Source: Nocardia sp. SYP-A9097
GTDB taxonomy: Bacteria > Actinomycetota > Actinomycetes > Mycobacteriales > Mycobacteriaceae
Direction of reading: 5' to 3'
Length of the DNA stretch: 64,000 nucleotides
Assembly: GCF_009649815.1 (NCBI RefSeq)
Contig: NZ_WJIC01000005.1
Coordinates: 124,001-188,000, forward strand
Shown here: one piece after another, positions 9,007 through 19,770 of the stretch
How the letters are laid out: each line of letters opens with the position of its first letter
Numbering within the stretch: the stretch's first letter is position 1
Translations under genes and position numbers: made by a program
Notes under the pieces: generated by a model
Told to the model about the DNA's origin: nothing
The model's input: the letters and a program-made list of their open reading frames with translations, nothing else
The model's database searches: none

Positions 9007-10387
9007 GATTCTGCTCCCACTCCGCCAGGCCCTCGGCATCGACGGGCCGCAACAGCACCCGGTCGATGCGACGGCCATCCATGCGCTCCACCTTGGCAAT
9101 CCAGCCACCGCGGGTATGCGGATCCAGGGCATGGTTATTGCCCGGCTCCGGTAGCAGCACCTCATCACCGGTGACCGGGATGCGGCCCAGGCGAGTCAGC
9201 ACCAGCCCGCCGAGGGTTTCGTACTCGCCCTCGGGTGCGTCGTAACCCGTTGTGCGGGAGACCTCGTCGACGCGCAGCAGGCCCGAGCAATCCCAGCCGG
9301 TGGAGGTGCGGCGCACATCGAGCTCCTCCTCATCGTGCTCATCGCGGACATCGCCGAGAATCTCCTCGATGAGGTCCTCCATGGTGACAATGCCCGCGGT
9401 GCCGCCGTATTCGTCGACCACCAGGGCCACCTGCATACCGTCGGCGCGCACGCGCTCGAGCACCTCGTCACCATCGAGGCTGGCGGGCACTACCGGCACG
9501 GGCTGGCAGATGGTCTTCACCTTGATGGTGCGGCGCTGTGTCGCCGGATGCGTGAACGCCTGCTTGACGTGCACGACGCCGAGCGTGTTGTCGAGATCCC
9601 CCTCGATCACCGGGAACCGCGAATACCCTGTGCGGCTTGCGATTTCGATCAGATCGGCGATCGTGCAATCCTGATCCAGGGATTCGATCTTCACTCGCGG
9701 GGTCATGAGCTCCTCCGCGCTGCGCTCACCGAATTGCAGTGAACGATCCACCACCTGCGCGGTGCGCTGATCCAATGCGCCGTGCAGGGCGGAAGTGCGC
9801 ACCAGCGAACCCAATTCCTGCGGGGAACGCGCCGAACGCAACTCCTCGGCCGGTTCGATGCCGAGGCGCCGCACCGCCCAATTGGCCGCGCCATTGAGGA
9901 AATTGATGAGCCAGCGGAACGCCACGGAGAACCACATCATCGGACCGGCGGTCCAGCGGGCGGTGGCCAGCGGCGAGCCGATGGCGATGTTCTTCGGCAC
10001 CAGCTCGCCGTAGATCATGGACAGCGAGGTCGCCAGGATCAGCGCGAGGGCCAGCGAAATACCGTGCGAGGTACCGGAATCCAGGCCGAAGGCGTCGAAT
10101 ATCGGCTCCAGCAGCCGTGCCAGCACCGGTTCGGCGATATAACCAGTGACCAGCGTGGTGATGGTGATGCCCAGCTGCGCCCCGGAGAGTTGGAACGAGA
10201 GCGTGCGATGCGCCTGGCGCACCTGCCGGGCGCGGCGGTCGCCCTCACGAGCGTGCGCCTCCACGGTGGAGCGTTCCAGAGCGGTGAGTGAGAATTCCGC
10301 GGCAACGAACAATGCCGTACCGGCGGTCAGTGCGATGAAACCGATCAGGCTGAGAACGGTGAGCAGGGCTGACACGGTCAGCACCAC
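8999..10387 (-). CDS. CNNM/CorC (HlyC)-type membrane protein with CBS and CorC domains
   Basis: A 462-residue paralogue of the next gene. It has the CNNM domain (ALFVAAEFSLTALERS; GELVPKNIAI), two CBS motifs (ELMTPRVKIESL; VVDEYGGTAGIVTMEDLIEE) and the C-terminal CorC/HlyC domain (EYETLGGLVLTRLGRIP). The pair, long copy first then short copy, is a common arrangement in mycobacteria and nocardiae. Role in divalent cation export is inferred from the CNNM family. A structured leader may precede it (see 10388-10545). Confidence 0.9.
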   Translation of the reverse strand: MVLTVSALLTVLSLIGFIALTAGTALFVAAEFSLTALERSTVEAHAREGDRRARQVRQAHRTLSFQLSGAQLGITITTLVTGYIAEPVLARLLEPIFDAFGLDSGTSHGISLALALILATSLSMIYGELVPKNIAIGSPLATARWTAGPMMWFSVAFRWLINFLNGAANWAVRRLGIEPAEELRSARSPQELGSLVRTSALHGALDQRTAQVVDRSLQFGERSAEELMTPRVKIESLDQDCTIADLIEIASRTGYSRFPVIEGDLDNTLGVVHVKQAFTHPATQRRTIKVKTICQPVPVVPASLDGDEVLERVRADGMQVALVVDEYGGTAGIVTMEDLIEEILGDVRDEHDEEELDVRRTSTGWDCSGLLRVDEVSRTTGYDAPEGEYETLGGLVLTRLGRIPVTGDEVLLPEPGNNHALDPHTRGGWIAKVERMDGRRIDRVLLRPVDAEGLAEWEQNHG

Positions 10388-10545
10388 CCGGCCGTCTGTG
10401 TGGCTGAGAGAGCGATGGCGCCGGGTTTGTCACCCGGCTCGGTAGAGGAGCCCTCCTGAACGGCGCCCTCGGACGCGGGTGACAACTGGTTCCTTTCGCA
10501 TGGGGTAGACCGTGACGGGTCGTCACGAGCCGATATCGACATGCT
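10388..10545 (-). promoter_or_regulatory. Possible structured 5' leader of the CorC-like operon
   Basis: The untranslated stretch before the CorC-like pair contains several short inverted repeats on the minus strand: GGAGGGCTCC (self-complementary arms, forward 10445-10456 region), GCCGGGTGAC...CCCGGCGCC, and CGTGACGACCCGTCACG near 10511-10527. The GAGG-GCTCC element is reminiscent of the magnesium M-box leader, which would suit a cation transporter, but the match is short and the rest of the M-box consensus cannot be confirmed by eye. Confidence 0.25.
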
Positions 10546-10592
10546 ACCGGCTGGCCCATCCGGCTTCAGCGTGACCTGGCCGGACATGCCGA

Positions 10593-10624
10593 ACCCGGCG
10601 GGCTCCACGAGGTTCCCGCCGGGT
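10593..10624 (-). terminator. Hairpin terminator after guaB1
   Basis: A 10-bp perfect stem, ACCCGGCGGG at 10593-10602 and CCCGCCGGGT at 10615-10624, with a 12-base loop. It starts 12 bases past the guaB1 stop. There is no T-tract, as is common for actinobacterial intrinsic terminators. Confidence 0.6.
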
Positions 10625-10635
10625 CGAACTCCGAG

Positions 10636-12147
<1,512 letters not shown>

Positions 12148-12311
12148 TCACGCTTTCGCGCGCTACCTGATGTCAACGCATGCAGCGCATCAGTGTAGTC
12201 GGCGATCTCGGGAAGGGGCGGAACGCCGGGCTGGATGCTGCGAGTGTGCCGGGTAGCCGGGGCGTCGAAACCCGGTTGCCGGCCGGTGACGAGTGCCTTA
12301 GATTCGCCGCC

Positions 12312-12752
12312 GTGACCGATCTTCAGGTACTCACCGACCGGCTGGACATCAGCGACCTCATCACCAAGCTCTTCGTCTACTGCGACCAGCTGCGCTGGAC
12401 CGATATGGCCGAGGAGGTGCTCACCGAACAGGTCTACTTCGACAACGGTTTCGGCGGCACCCCCGAAACCCGCCCCGCCACGGACATCACCGCCGACTGG
12501 GCCGAGGGCCTGGGCGCCCTCGACGCCGTCCACCATCAGGCGGGCAACCACCTCATCGACATCACCGGCGACACCGCCCGCGCGCACGCCGACGCCATCG
12601 CCGTACACCTGAAGAACGATGCCACCAACGGCAAGACCCGCTGGTTCATCGGCAGCTACGTCCTCGGCTTCGACCGCACCGAAAAGGGCTGGCGCATCAA
12701 CCATTTCGAGTACAAGCTCAAGGTCATCGACGGCAACGCCGACCTCACCTGA
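12312..12752 (+). CDS. SnoaL-like (nuclear transport factor 2 fold) protein
   Basis: A 146-residue protein with the SnoaL_4-type pattern: LTDRLDISDLITKLFVYCDQLRW, then VYFDNGFGG, VHHQAGNHLIDI and WRINHFEYKLKVIDGN at the end. Members of this fold include small isomerases, dehydratases and binding proteins; the exact reaction is unknown. The GTG at 12312 is chosen since family homology begins at VTDLQVL; the frame is open back to 12180 without features. Monocistronic, divergent from guaB1. Confidence 0.75.
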   Translation: MTDLQVLTDRLDISDLITKLFVYCDQLRWTDMAEEVLTEQVYFDNGFGGTPETRPATDITADWAEGLGALDAVHHQAGNHLIDITGDTARAHADAIAVHLKNDATNGKTRWFIGSYVLGFDRTEKGWRINHFEYKLKVIDGNADLT

Positions 12753-12762
12753 ACTGCGCGGT

Positions 12763-12885
12763 TCACTCCGGCGCGGGGATGAACAGCGCTTCGAACGGCG
12801 GCGGCCCCACCGCGACGGTGGTGTGGCCGCTGCCCTCGGTGTCGGTGGCCATCTGATTGCTGATCCGATAAATCGGCCCCGACAC
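12763..12885 (-). CDS. Possible 40-residue protein or gene tail
   Basis: On the minus strand a GTG at 12885 opens 40 codons ending just beyond the SnoaL-like gene. Nearly every codon from MATDTEGSGHTTVAVG to the stop ends in G or C, unlike random sequence, so the stretch was or is coding. The frame continues upstream without homology. I recognise no family; it may be the remains of a longer gene. The rest of 12886-13093 holds no gene I can support. Confidence 0.3.
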   Translation of the reverse strand: MSGPIYRISNQMATDTEGSGHTTVAVGPPPFEALFIPAPE

Positions 12886-13093
12886 CGTCGCGTGTCGACC
12901 CCATTGCCGGTGTGTCGCATGCCAATTCGGCCGACGCTTCCCGCGAGGGTTGCGGCGGGGCAAGGGGTATTCGTTCGGCAACGCCGACGGAGCAGGGCAG
13001 AATCGGGGTTCGGTGAAAGTTGGGGGAGGGCATGGGGATTCGGTCGGTTTGTCGGAATCGGCGAGGCCGGCTGGGTGTATGGGAGGCACGCGT

Positions 13094-14146
13094 ATGACGC
13101 GCGGAGAGGCCGTAGTCGAGACGCCGGGTTCGAGCAGGCGTGGATTGCGATCGAGGTACGGTGGTCCGGCGTTCGGACCGGTCGGATTCGTCGCCGCGGT
13201 CGCGGGCGGGCTCTTCTTCGAAGTGGCTGTGCTGGTGGACGTTCCGTACTGGGTGTTCCCGCTGTTCCTCATTCCCGCCGGGTTGATCTCGCTGCCATCG
13301 CTGTGTTTGCGCCAGATCGGAATGGGCGTATTCGCGGCATGGCTGGCCGTGCCGTTCGGCGTCGTCACCGCGCCGGTGCTGGTGATTGTCGGCCTCATCG
13401 GCGGGATCCGGCTCGCGGGTGGGGCAATCGCGCGCAGGTATGACAACCCCGGCCGGGCGCGGGAAGTGGTGGAGCGCAAGGATTTCTGGGCGGCCGGGGC
13501 GCTGTGGATGTCGCCGGTGGTGCTGGCGTCCCTGCTGTTGACCTGGCGGATATCCGGTGGGACGACGCCGGTGGTGCCGAGTCGCGGTGAGTTGGCGGCC
13601 GATGGGATGGCCTTCGCGGTCGCGGCGGGAGTCCTGTGCCTCGCGGCCCTGTTCGCGGTCTTCGGCTGGGGCAGAGGGGCTTTCGGCTCCGGACCGCGAG
13701 CGCTGCGCCGCGGCACTGCCTTGGCGCTCGTGGCGGGTGCGTTGCTCACTCCGGCGGCCTGGCATATCGCGAGTGACGCGTTCACCGATGAGGTGAAGCA
13801 CGATCCACGCGGGCAGTTGGCGGAGATGGGCATCGATGTGCCGGCTGATTACCGTTTTCGGGAGGGGCGTAATTGGTGTAGCGGTTTTCAGGATCTGGCC
13901 TGCCATGTGAACTATCGGTTCACGGCAGGCCGGGGGCGGTTCGACTCTTATCAGGAGTTGTTCCGGCCGGATTCCGACCTGCCGCACCATCTGCTTCCCT
14001 TGACGCCCACGTCGTGCCCCGCCGTGAACCTGCAGTGGGAAATCCATTGCGAGCTCACCGATTCGGCGGTGGCCGGGTCCTACGCGAGCGTCTCGTTGCT
14101 GCTGACGCGTTCCGCGCAGGAGACGACTTTGGTTATCGCGTGGTAG
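13094..14146 (+). CDS. Polytopic membrane protein, function unknown
   Basis: A 350-residue protein with about six transmembrane segments between residues ~35 and ~230, then an extracytoplasmic C-terminal domain of ~120 residues holding four cysteines (WCSGFQDLACHVNY; TSCPAVN; IHCEL), likely paired in disulfides. The start at 13094 has a GGGAGG ribosome site 7 bases upstream; the frame is open further but those residues look non-coding. No named family recognised. Its end overlaps the convergent SRPBCC gene by 14 bases. Confidence 0.6.
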   Translation: MTRGEAVVETPGSSRRGLRSRYGGPAFGPVGFVAAVAGGLFFEVAVLVDVPYWVFPLFLIPAGLISLPSLCLRQIGMGVFAAWLAVPFGVVTAPVLVIVGLIGGIRLAGGAIARRYDNPGRAREVVERKDFWAAGALWMSPVVLASLLLTWRISGGTTPVVPSRGELAADGMAFAVAAGVLCLAALFAVFGWGRGAFGSGPRALRRGTALALVAGALLTPAAWHIASDAFTDEVKHDPRGQLAEMGIDVPADYRFREGRNWCSGFQDLACHVNYRFTAGRGRFDSYQELFRPDSDLPHHLLPLTPTSCPAVNLQWEIHCELTDSAVAGSYASVSLLLTRSAQETTLVIAW

Positions 14147-14801
14147 TGAGCGAACCGTTTTCGATATCGCGTTTCAGGGCCGCCTGGTAGGCGCGGTGCG
14201 AGGCCGCGCCATTGTCGGCGGTGAATTGGAGCAGGGTCGGGTCGGCCAGGAAGGTGATGTGCTCGTTGACCGTGGTGGTGCCGTCGCCGTTGTCGATGAA
14301 GGTGATCAGTTGGTGCGTGGTGATATTCGGGATATCCCAGCTGTCGGAGGTGTAGTAGTGCTCCGCCGGGTGCAGGCGCTGTTCGGCCTGGGTGTGGCCG
14401 GGGAAGGTGATCGGTCCCATCGGAATGTCTTCCAGTGCGGTGAAATCCGAGACCTGGGTGCCCGCGTCATCGCAGGTGCGGTGGGTGATCACATCTTTGA
14501 GGAACGGGTGGCGGCCGATATCGTTGTGCAGGTTCGAGTACACCGACCACACCTGCTGTAGTGGGGCGGCGATGGTGATCGGGAGATCCACCACTATCGA
14601 AGACCGCGAATCGGTCGAATTACCCTGCTCGGCTTGATAAATCGCCCAGCTCGCCTGCCACTCAGCCTTGTATCCATTGTCCGACTCGATACAGGTCGGC
14701 GTGGTATCCGCTTGCGCCGCAGGCAATCCCGTCGTCGTACAGGCGACGACGGCCAGGGCGCACCCCATCATGAACTTCACGCGGCGGACATTACCCGCCA
14801 C
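14133..14801 (-). CDS. Secreted SRPBCC (polyketide-cyclase-like) protein
   Basis: A 222-residue protein with a signal peptide (FMMGCALAVVACTTTGLPAAQA). The mature part fits the SRPBCC/START-like fold: IVVDLPITIAAPLQQVWSVY at the first strand/helix, PFLKDVITHR, then HQLITFIDNGDGTTTVNEHI and a final long helix. Exported SRPBCC proteins are thought to bind lipids or other hydrophobic ligands. The start may be the GTG at 14801 or one nearer the signal core (VKFMMG). Confidence 0.65.
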   Translation of the reverse strand: MAGNVRRVKFMMGCALAVVACTTTGLPAAQADTTPTCIESDNGYKAEWQASWAIYQAEQGNSTDSRSSIVVDLPITIAAPLQQVWSVYSNLHNDIGRHPFLKDVITHRTCDDAGTQVSDFTALEDIPMGPITFPGHTQAEQRLHPAEHYYTSDSWDIPNITTHQLITFIDNGDGTTTVNEHITFLADPTLLQFTADNGAASHRAYQAALKRDIENGSLTTTR

Positions 14802-14828
14802 CGGAGCTACCGGCAGGTCGGCAGGTGA

Positions 14829-16253
14829 TCAGCGGCCTTTGCGGGTGGCGTTCGGTTTGCGTTTCTTGGAGTGCTGGCGGCCGCCGGTGCGCGGATCGAT
14901 GCGGTGGCGGTGGCGCTCGGGGGCTGTATCCGGTTTGGCGGCAGCGGCTTTCGCGGCAGCGGCGACCGTGGACGGGTCGGCGACGAGGCGGCCGAATGGG
15001 CGGCGCGCTCCGGTGACTTCCGCCAGGCGACGGTCGCCCGGGCGGACCTCCAGGTCGGTGACGGAGACTCCGGCGCGGCGGGCCAGGTCGGCGGCCTCTT
15101 GCCGATCGTCGGGGGTTACCACGGTGACGACCGTGCCGGATGCGCCCGCGCGGGCGGTGCGGCCGGTGCGGTGCAGGTAGTCCTTGGGGTCGGCGGGGGG
15201 ATCCACGTGTACGACCAGGGAGATGTCGTCCACGTGGATGCCGCGGGCGGCGATATCGGTGGCGACCAGCACCGGCCAGGTGCCGTCGGCGAAGGCGGCC
15301 AGGGTGCGGGTGCGCTGGTTCTGGCCCTGGCCGCCGTGCAGGGCGGCGGCGGAGATGCCGGCCTCGCGGAGTTTGCGGGCCAGTTTGTCCGCGCCGTGCT
15401 GGGTGCGGACGAACAGCAGCGTGCGGCCCTTGCGGGCGGCGATTTCCGTTACCACCGGGCGCTTTTCGATACGGCGCACGTGCAGGGCGTAGTGCGCGAT
15501 ATCGGGGAGCTCGGAATCCGGTTCCTCGGCAACGATTTTCGCAGGCGCGCTCGCAGTGGGTTGCGCGGTCACGGTGTGCGAGGTGGGGGAGTGCAGATAG
15601 CGCTGGACCAGATTGTCGATGGCCTCGTCGAGAGTGGCCGAGAACAGCAGCTTCTGAGCGTGCTCGGGGACGCGATTCAGGACCGCCGTCAACTGCGGCA
15701 GGAAGCCGAGATCGGCCATATGGTCGGCCTCGTCGACGGTGATGACCTGCACATCCGAAAGATCAACGGCGCGGCGGCCGATCAGATCGGTCAGTCGGCC
15801 GGGTGTGGCGATGAGCAGATCGACGCCGCGACCCAGCTTCTCGTCCTGCGCCTTGATCGCCAGGCCGCCGACGGCGGTCGCGAGCCGCAGACCGACCGAC
15901 AAGGAGGGCTCATCGAGCGCGGTCTCGACCTGAAGGGCCAGCTCACGGGTGGGCACCAGGATCAGCCCGCGCGGGCGGCGGGGCGCGGTGGGCGCGCCCG
16001 AGAGCCGAACCAGCATGGGCAGCCCGAACGCCAGGGTCTTGCCCGAACCCGTTGCGGCCCGGCCGAGCACGTCATGACCGGCGAGAATATCCGGGATCAC
16101 TGCGGCCTGAATCGGGAACGGAGTGTCGATCCCATTGCGGCGCAGAGCCTGCACCAGCATGGGCGGCAATCCGAGATCGGCGAAGCGTTTCGCACCTGCC
16201 GCGGAGGAGGCGAAGCGCGGTGCTTCCGGAGTCGTGTCCAGCGGCTCAGGCAC
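14829..16253 (-). CDS. DEAD-box RNA helicase (RhlE-like)
   Basis: A 474-residue superfamily 2 helicase. In order: Q motif region (FADLGLPPMLVQAL...PFPIQ), Walker A ATGSGKT, PTRELA, DEAD (VITVDEADHM), SAT (LLFSATLD), ATDIAARGIHV and HRTGRTARAG. The C-terminal tail is basic (QHSKKRKPNATRKGR) and probably binds RNA. It remodels RNA, in ribosome assembly or cold adaptation. The 3' end of the M56 peptidase gene overlaps its start by 8 bases. Confidence 0.93.
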   Translation of the reverse strand: MPEPLDTTPEAPRFASSAAGAKRFADLGLPPMLVQALRRNGIDTPFPIQAAVIPDILAGHDVLGRAATGSGKTLAFGLPMLVRLSGAPTAPRRPRGLILVPTRELALQVETALDEPSLSVGLRLATAVGGLAIKAQDEKLGRGVDLLIATPGRLTDLIGRRAVDLSDVQVITVDEADHMADLGFLPQLTAVLNRVPEHAQKLLFSATLDEAIDNLVQRYLHSPTSHTVTAQPTASAPAKIVAEEPDSELPDIAHYALHVRRIEKRPVVTEIAARKGRTLLFVRTQHGADKLARKLREAGISAAALHGGQGQNQRTRTLAAFADGTWPVLVATDIAARGIHVDDISLVVHVDPPADPKDYLHRTGRTARAGASGTVVTVVTPDDRQEAADLARRAGVSVTDLEVRPGDRRLAEVTGARRPFGRLVADPSTVAAAAKAAAAKPDTAPERHRHRIDPRTGGRQHSKKRKPNATRKGR

Positions 16254-17187
16254 GGCTGAGCAATCGGCTCAGTTCCTGCAACCACGGAATCGCGACCGCG
16301 AGGGTCGGGACCACGAGGATGGCGGCGGCCGCGAGATAGGCCACACCGGCGATCCGCAGATCGCCGATCGGCCCGGCGAGGCGTTGAATACGAATCAAAG
16401 TCGTCGGCCCACCGGCCGCCATAGCCCCTTGCGGCGCGGGCGAATTCGAGCAGGCGACCAGCGCGCGCGCCAGCGGCGTCGGCCCGGTGACCTTCACCGC
16501 GGAGTCGTCGGCCAGCAATTCGATCAGCAATTTCACCGAATCCAGTGCGGATTTGGAGCGCACCACCCGCGGAAAAGCCTCGTGTGCGGCGGTGAACGCC
16601 TCCAGCACCAGGTCGTGACGGGCGCGCAGATGCGACCGCTCATGGCTGACGATTGCGGTCAACTCCTCTTGGGAAAGATTGGTCACCGTGCCCTGACTGA
16701 GCACGACGCGGCGGCGCAGCCCGGGCAGGCAGTAGGCGATGGGTTCGGTGGCGGCGAGCACCCGGATATCCGCCGAATTGCGTGCCACCCCGCTCTGATC
16801 GAGCAGATCCACGAGCATGCGATGTCGGGCGCGGCGGCGACGGGTGTGCACGCCGACCCGCACCACCGAGAAGATCAGGCGCGCGCCGACGAGCAGGGTG
16901 AGCGCGAAGACCGTGACCAGGGCCAGCCATAGTGGCAGGCCGAGGGCGTCGATCTCCTTGCTCGGGGTGGTGGTGGGCCGGCCGTCGGCTCCGGGCACCA
17001 GTAGTCGACTGGCGATGGCGAGTCCGGAACCGAAGGCACTCAGAATTGCGGCGAGGGCGATGGCCTGCCAGAGCACCAGCGCCGCCCGGGGACTCCGATA
17101 CGGCCAGGTGGCTCGGCTGAGCAGCGCCGGGACCGGTCCCGCCAGCAACAAGGCGAGACCGGCGAATACCGGCGCTGTTAAGTCCAT
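16246..17187 (-). CDS. M56 family (BlaR1/MecR1-like) membrane metallopeptidase
   Basis: A 313-residue membrane protein with hydrophobic segments at residues ~1-25, ~35-60, ~85-110 and a C-terminal one (~270-300). The zinc peptidase motif HERSH, with RARHDLV after it, and the substrate groove YCLPGLRRRVVLSQG identify the M56 family. There is no penicillin-sensing domain, as in most actinobacterial members. It pairs with the BlaI repressor gene directly upstream; the peptidase is thought to inactivate that repressor upon a signal. Confidence 0.88.
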   Translation of the reverse strand: MDLTAPVFAGLALLLAGPVPALLSRATWPYRSPRAALVLWQAIALAAILSAFGSGLAIASRLLVPGADGRPTTTPSKEIDALGLPLWLALVTVFALTLLVGARLIFSVVRVGVHTRRRRARHRMLVDLLDQSGVARNSADIRVLAATEPIAYCLPGLRRRVVLSQGTVTNLSQEELTAIVSHERSHLRARHDLVLEAFTAAHEAFPRVVRSKSALDSVKLLIELLADDSAVKVTGPTPLARALVACSNSPAPQGAMAAGGPTTLIRIQRLAGPIGDLRIAGVAYLAAAAILVVPTLAVAIPWLQELSRLLSRA

Positions 17188-17230
17188 TCCTCAGCTCACT
17201 GCGTTGTGGGGGCCTGGGCCGAGGCTGGGG

Positions 17231-17632
17231 CTACTTGGAGTCTTTCGGCTCCCTGCGTGCCGCCTCGGTGGCTTCGAGCTTAGCGAGTGCATCCCGCAAA
17301 GCGGCAGCCTCATCGGCTCCGACCTGTTCCACGAAGTGCACGAGCGCGGCTCGGCGTGAGCCTACTTCGTCCGCCTGCTGTAGTGCGTCCACCATCAGAC
17401 TGGCGACGAGTTCGTCGCGAGTGTGCACGGGGGCGTACCGATGCGCGCGGTCATCACGCTGCTGGAGTACGAGATTCTTCTTCGCGAGACGCTGCAGAAC
17501 GGTCATTACCGTGGTGTAGGCGAGCTCGCGGCGTTCGGCGAGGGCCTCATGGACCTGTCGTACCGTTTGGGGTTCATCGGCCGACCACAACTGGTCCATG
17601 ACCGCTTTCTCGAGTTCACCAAGACCTGCCAT
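17231..17632 (-). CDS. BlaI/MecI/CopY family repressor
   Basis: A 133-residue winged-helix repressor (LGELEKAVMDQLWSADEPQT; YTTVMTVLQRLAKKNLV) with the C-terminal dimerisation helix. It should repress its own operon with the M56 peptidase. A half operator of the BlaI type, TACTACA, lies at 17667-17673, about 35 bases before the start; the second half is not well conserved, so the site is tentative. Confidence 0.9.
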   Translation of the reverse strand: MAGLGELEKAVMDQLWSADEPQTVRQVHEALAERRELAYTTVMTVLQRLAKKNLVLQQRDDRAHRYAPVHTRDELVASLMVDALQQADEVGSRRAALVHFVEQVGADEAAALRDALAKLEATEAARREPKDSK

Positions 17633-17668
17633 CCCATAAGTTTACGGAGACAACGACAGGAATGCGTA

Positions 17669-18547
17669 CTACAAGTCGTCGTAACCGGTCGGTAGCTGTG
17701 TGGGATTGGTCATAGCAGGCGTGTCCCGCCCGTACACGCCGTGCACATGGCGTGCGCCGATCGGCACGATCATCGGCCGCCCGGAGACCGGATCCTCCAG
17801 CACTCGCGCGCGCAGGCCGAAGACCTCCCGCAAAAGCTCGGCGGTGATGATTTCCCCGGGCCGACCTTGGGCGATGATGCGGCCCGCACGCATGACGATC
17901 AGCTGATCGCTGTAGCGGATGGCGAGGTTCAGATCGTGCAGGACCATGACGACGGTGCGGCCGAAGTCGGCGTGCAGGCGATCGACGAGATCGAGGACCT
18001 CGAGCGAATGCGCGAGATCGAGATAGGTTGTCGGTTCATCCAACAGCAGAATGTCGGTGCCCTGCGCGAGGGCCATGGAGATCCAGGCGCGCTGACGCTG
18101 GCCGCCGGAGAGTTCGTCCAGGGTGCGGTCGGCGAGATCGGCGATACCTGTCTGCGCGAGCGCGGTCGCGACCTCGGATTCGTCATCGGCGGACCACTGC
18201 CGCAACCAGGATTGATGCGGATGACGGCCGCGTGCCACGAGATCGGCGACGGTGAGACCCTCCGGTGCGATCGGCGTCTGCGGGAGCAGGCCTATGACGC
18301 GGGCGATATCGCGGGTCTTCATGGACGATATCGCCTTGCCGTCCAAGACGATTCGGCCGTCACGGGGTTCGAGTAGACGGCCCAGCGAGCGCAGCAGGGT
18401 GGATTTACCGCAGCCGTTCGGGCCGATGACCGTGGTGATCACGCCGGGCTGGATATCGAGGGACAGCCCGTCGACAATGACGCGCTCGCCGTAACCGAGG
18501 GTGATGTCCTGCGCGGCGAGAGTCCTTGCGGCGCTTGGGTTTGTCAC
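17669..18547 (-). CDS. Ferric-siderophore ABC transporter ATP-binding protein (FecE/FepC type)
   Basis: A 292-residue ATPase: Walker A GPNGCGKST, Q-loop LLPQTP, signature LSGGQRQRAWIS, Walker B ILLLDEPTTYLD, switch His in MVLHDLN. The LDEPTTYLDLAHSLEVLDLV stretch is typical of iron-siderophore/B12 importers. Start is the GTG at 18547, overlapping the permease stop as GTGA. It energises uptake through the two FecCD permeases upstream; no substrate-binding lipoprotein is encoded here. Confidence 0.93.
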   Translation of the reverse strand: MTNPSAARTLAAQDITLGYGERVIVDGLSLDIQPGVITTVIGPNGCGKSTLLRSLGRLLEPRDGRIVLDGKAISSMKTRDIARVIGLLPQTPIAPEGLTVADLVARGRHPHQSWLRQWSADDESEVATALAQTGIADLADRTLDELSGGQRQRAWISMALAQGTDILLLDEPTTYLDLAHSLEVLDLVDRLHADFGRTVVMVLHDLNLAIRYSDQLIVMRAGRIIAQGRPGEIITAELLREVFGLRARVLEDPVSGRPMIVPIGARHVHGVYGRDTPAMTNPTQLPTGYDDL

Positions 18548-19770
18548 AGGGTCGCCTTCCGATTGGCGCGGACGAGCAGGTACAGCATGAAGGGTCCGCC
18601 GATCGCGGCGGTCACCACGCCGACCGGCAGATCGACGGGAAGAATGGTGCGGGACACCAGATCCGCGCCGACCACCGCGATCGCGCCGACGAGTGTCGAG
18701 GCGATGACGGGTTCGCCTGGCGTGCGCAGCAGGCGGCGTGCGATCTGCGGTGCGGCCAGGCCGACGAAGCCGATCGGTCCCGCGGCGGCGGTCGCCAGTG
18801 CGGCCGCGGTGACCGCCGCGCCGAGTAGTAACGCCTGCTGGGTTTGAATACGCACACCGAGCACCCGGGTGGTGTCGGTACCGAAGCGCAGCGCGGCGAG
18901 GGTGCGGCTGGAGGCCGCGGAAACCAGCAGTGTCAGGCCCAATCCGATCGCGGCGGGCGCGAAGGTGGACCAGTCCGATCGGTCGAGCGATCCGGTGAGC
19001 CACAGTTGCGCATGCGCCGCATCGGTGAGTGTGGCCCGGCTGAGCAGCCAGCTGACCACCGACAGGAGCGCGGCATTCACGCCGATTCCTATGAGTACCA
19101 GGCGAAATCCCATGACGCCGCGATCGCCGGAGGTCGTGCGCCCCCACGCCAGCAGATAGATGGCGACGGCCGTCAGCACCCCACCGGCCAGCGCGGCGAG
19201 CGGAACACCCGGCGCGGCAGCGATTCCGGTGGTCGCGCCGCCGGTCCCGGCCAGAATCAGCACCGCACCGCAGCTCGCGCCCGAGGTAATGCCGAGAATA
19301 TCCGGGCTGGCCAGCGGATTGTGCAGGATGGACTGGGTAATCGCGCCCGCCAGCCCCAGCGCCGCGCCGACCACGACCGCGGTGAGCGCCCGCGGCAAAC
19401 GGGAGTCGAAGATCACGAACCGCTGTGCGCGAGTTCCGCCGCCGCCCAGCACATCCAGTACTCGCCCGAGTGGAATCCGGAAGTCGCCGGTGGCGATATC
19501 GAGCGCGAAGAGTGCTAGCAGCACCGCGATGAGCACGGCGACGGTGAGTAGTGCGCTCACGCGCAGTACCGTCGAGAACCCGCCGAGGCGCAGCGCAGGG
19601 CGCGCCTGCCGCACGGTACGGGGGTGTGCGACACCGGTTTTCGTCACGGTGCTGTCATCGGCCGCCGGTTCGTGCTGCCCGGGCAAGATATTCGCGGTGG
19701 TGGCGCGATCAGCCGCCGTTTCCGGTGTTCCGGGAGCGGGTGTGCCGTCCAGGCGCGTGGGAATGCTCAC
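18544..19770 (-). CDS. FecCD family iron-siderophore permease
   Basis: A 408-residue permease with a ~65-residue hydrophilic N-terminal extension and about ten transmembrane helices. Family marks: RLPRALTAVVVGAALGLAGAITQ, NPLASPDILGITSGA, and GPIGFVGLAAPQIARRL near the C-terminus, where it contacts the ATPase. Second permease of the heterodimer; start and stop overlap its neighbours by four bases each. Confidence 0.93.
   Translation of the reverse strand: MSIPTRLDGTPAPGTPETAADRATTANILPGQHEPAADDSTVTKTGVAHPRTVRQARPALRLGGFSTVLRVSALLTVAVLIAVLLALFALDIATGDFRIPLGRVLDVLGGGGTRAQRFVIFDSRLPRALTAVVVGAALGLAGAITQSILHNPLASPDILGITSGASCGAVLILAGTGGATTGIAAAPGVPLAALAGGVLTAVAIYLLAWGRTTSGDRGVMGFRLVLIGIGVNAALLSVVSWLLSRATLTDAAHAQLWLTGSLDRSDWSTFAPAAIGLGLTLLVSAASSRTLAALRFGTDTTRVLGVRIQTQQALLLGAAVTAAALATAAAGPIGFVGLAAPQIARRLLRTPGEPVIASTLVGAIAVVGADLVSRTILPVDLPVGVVTAAIGGPFMLYLLVRANRKATL

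Noticed and set aside
12656..14047. Long minus-strand frames opposite the membrane protein
   Set aside because: Low-complexity Arg/His/Pro-rich translation, typical of antisense to GC-rich coding sequence. Only the short 12763-12885 tail was kept as a weak candidate.
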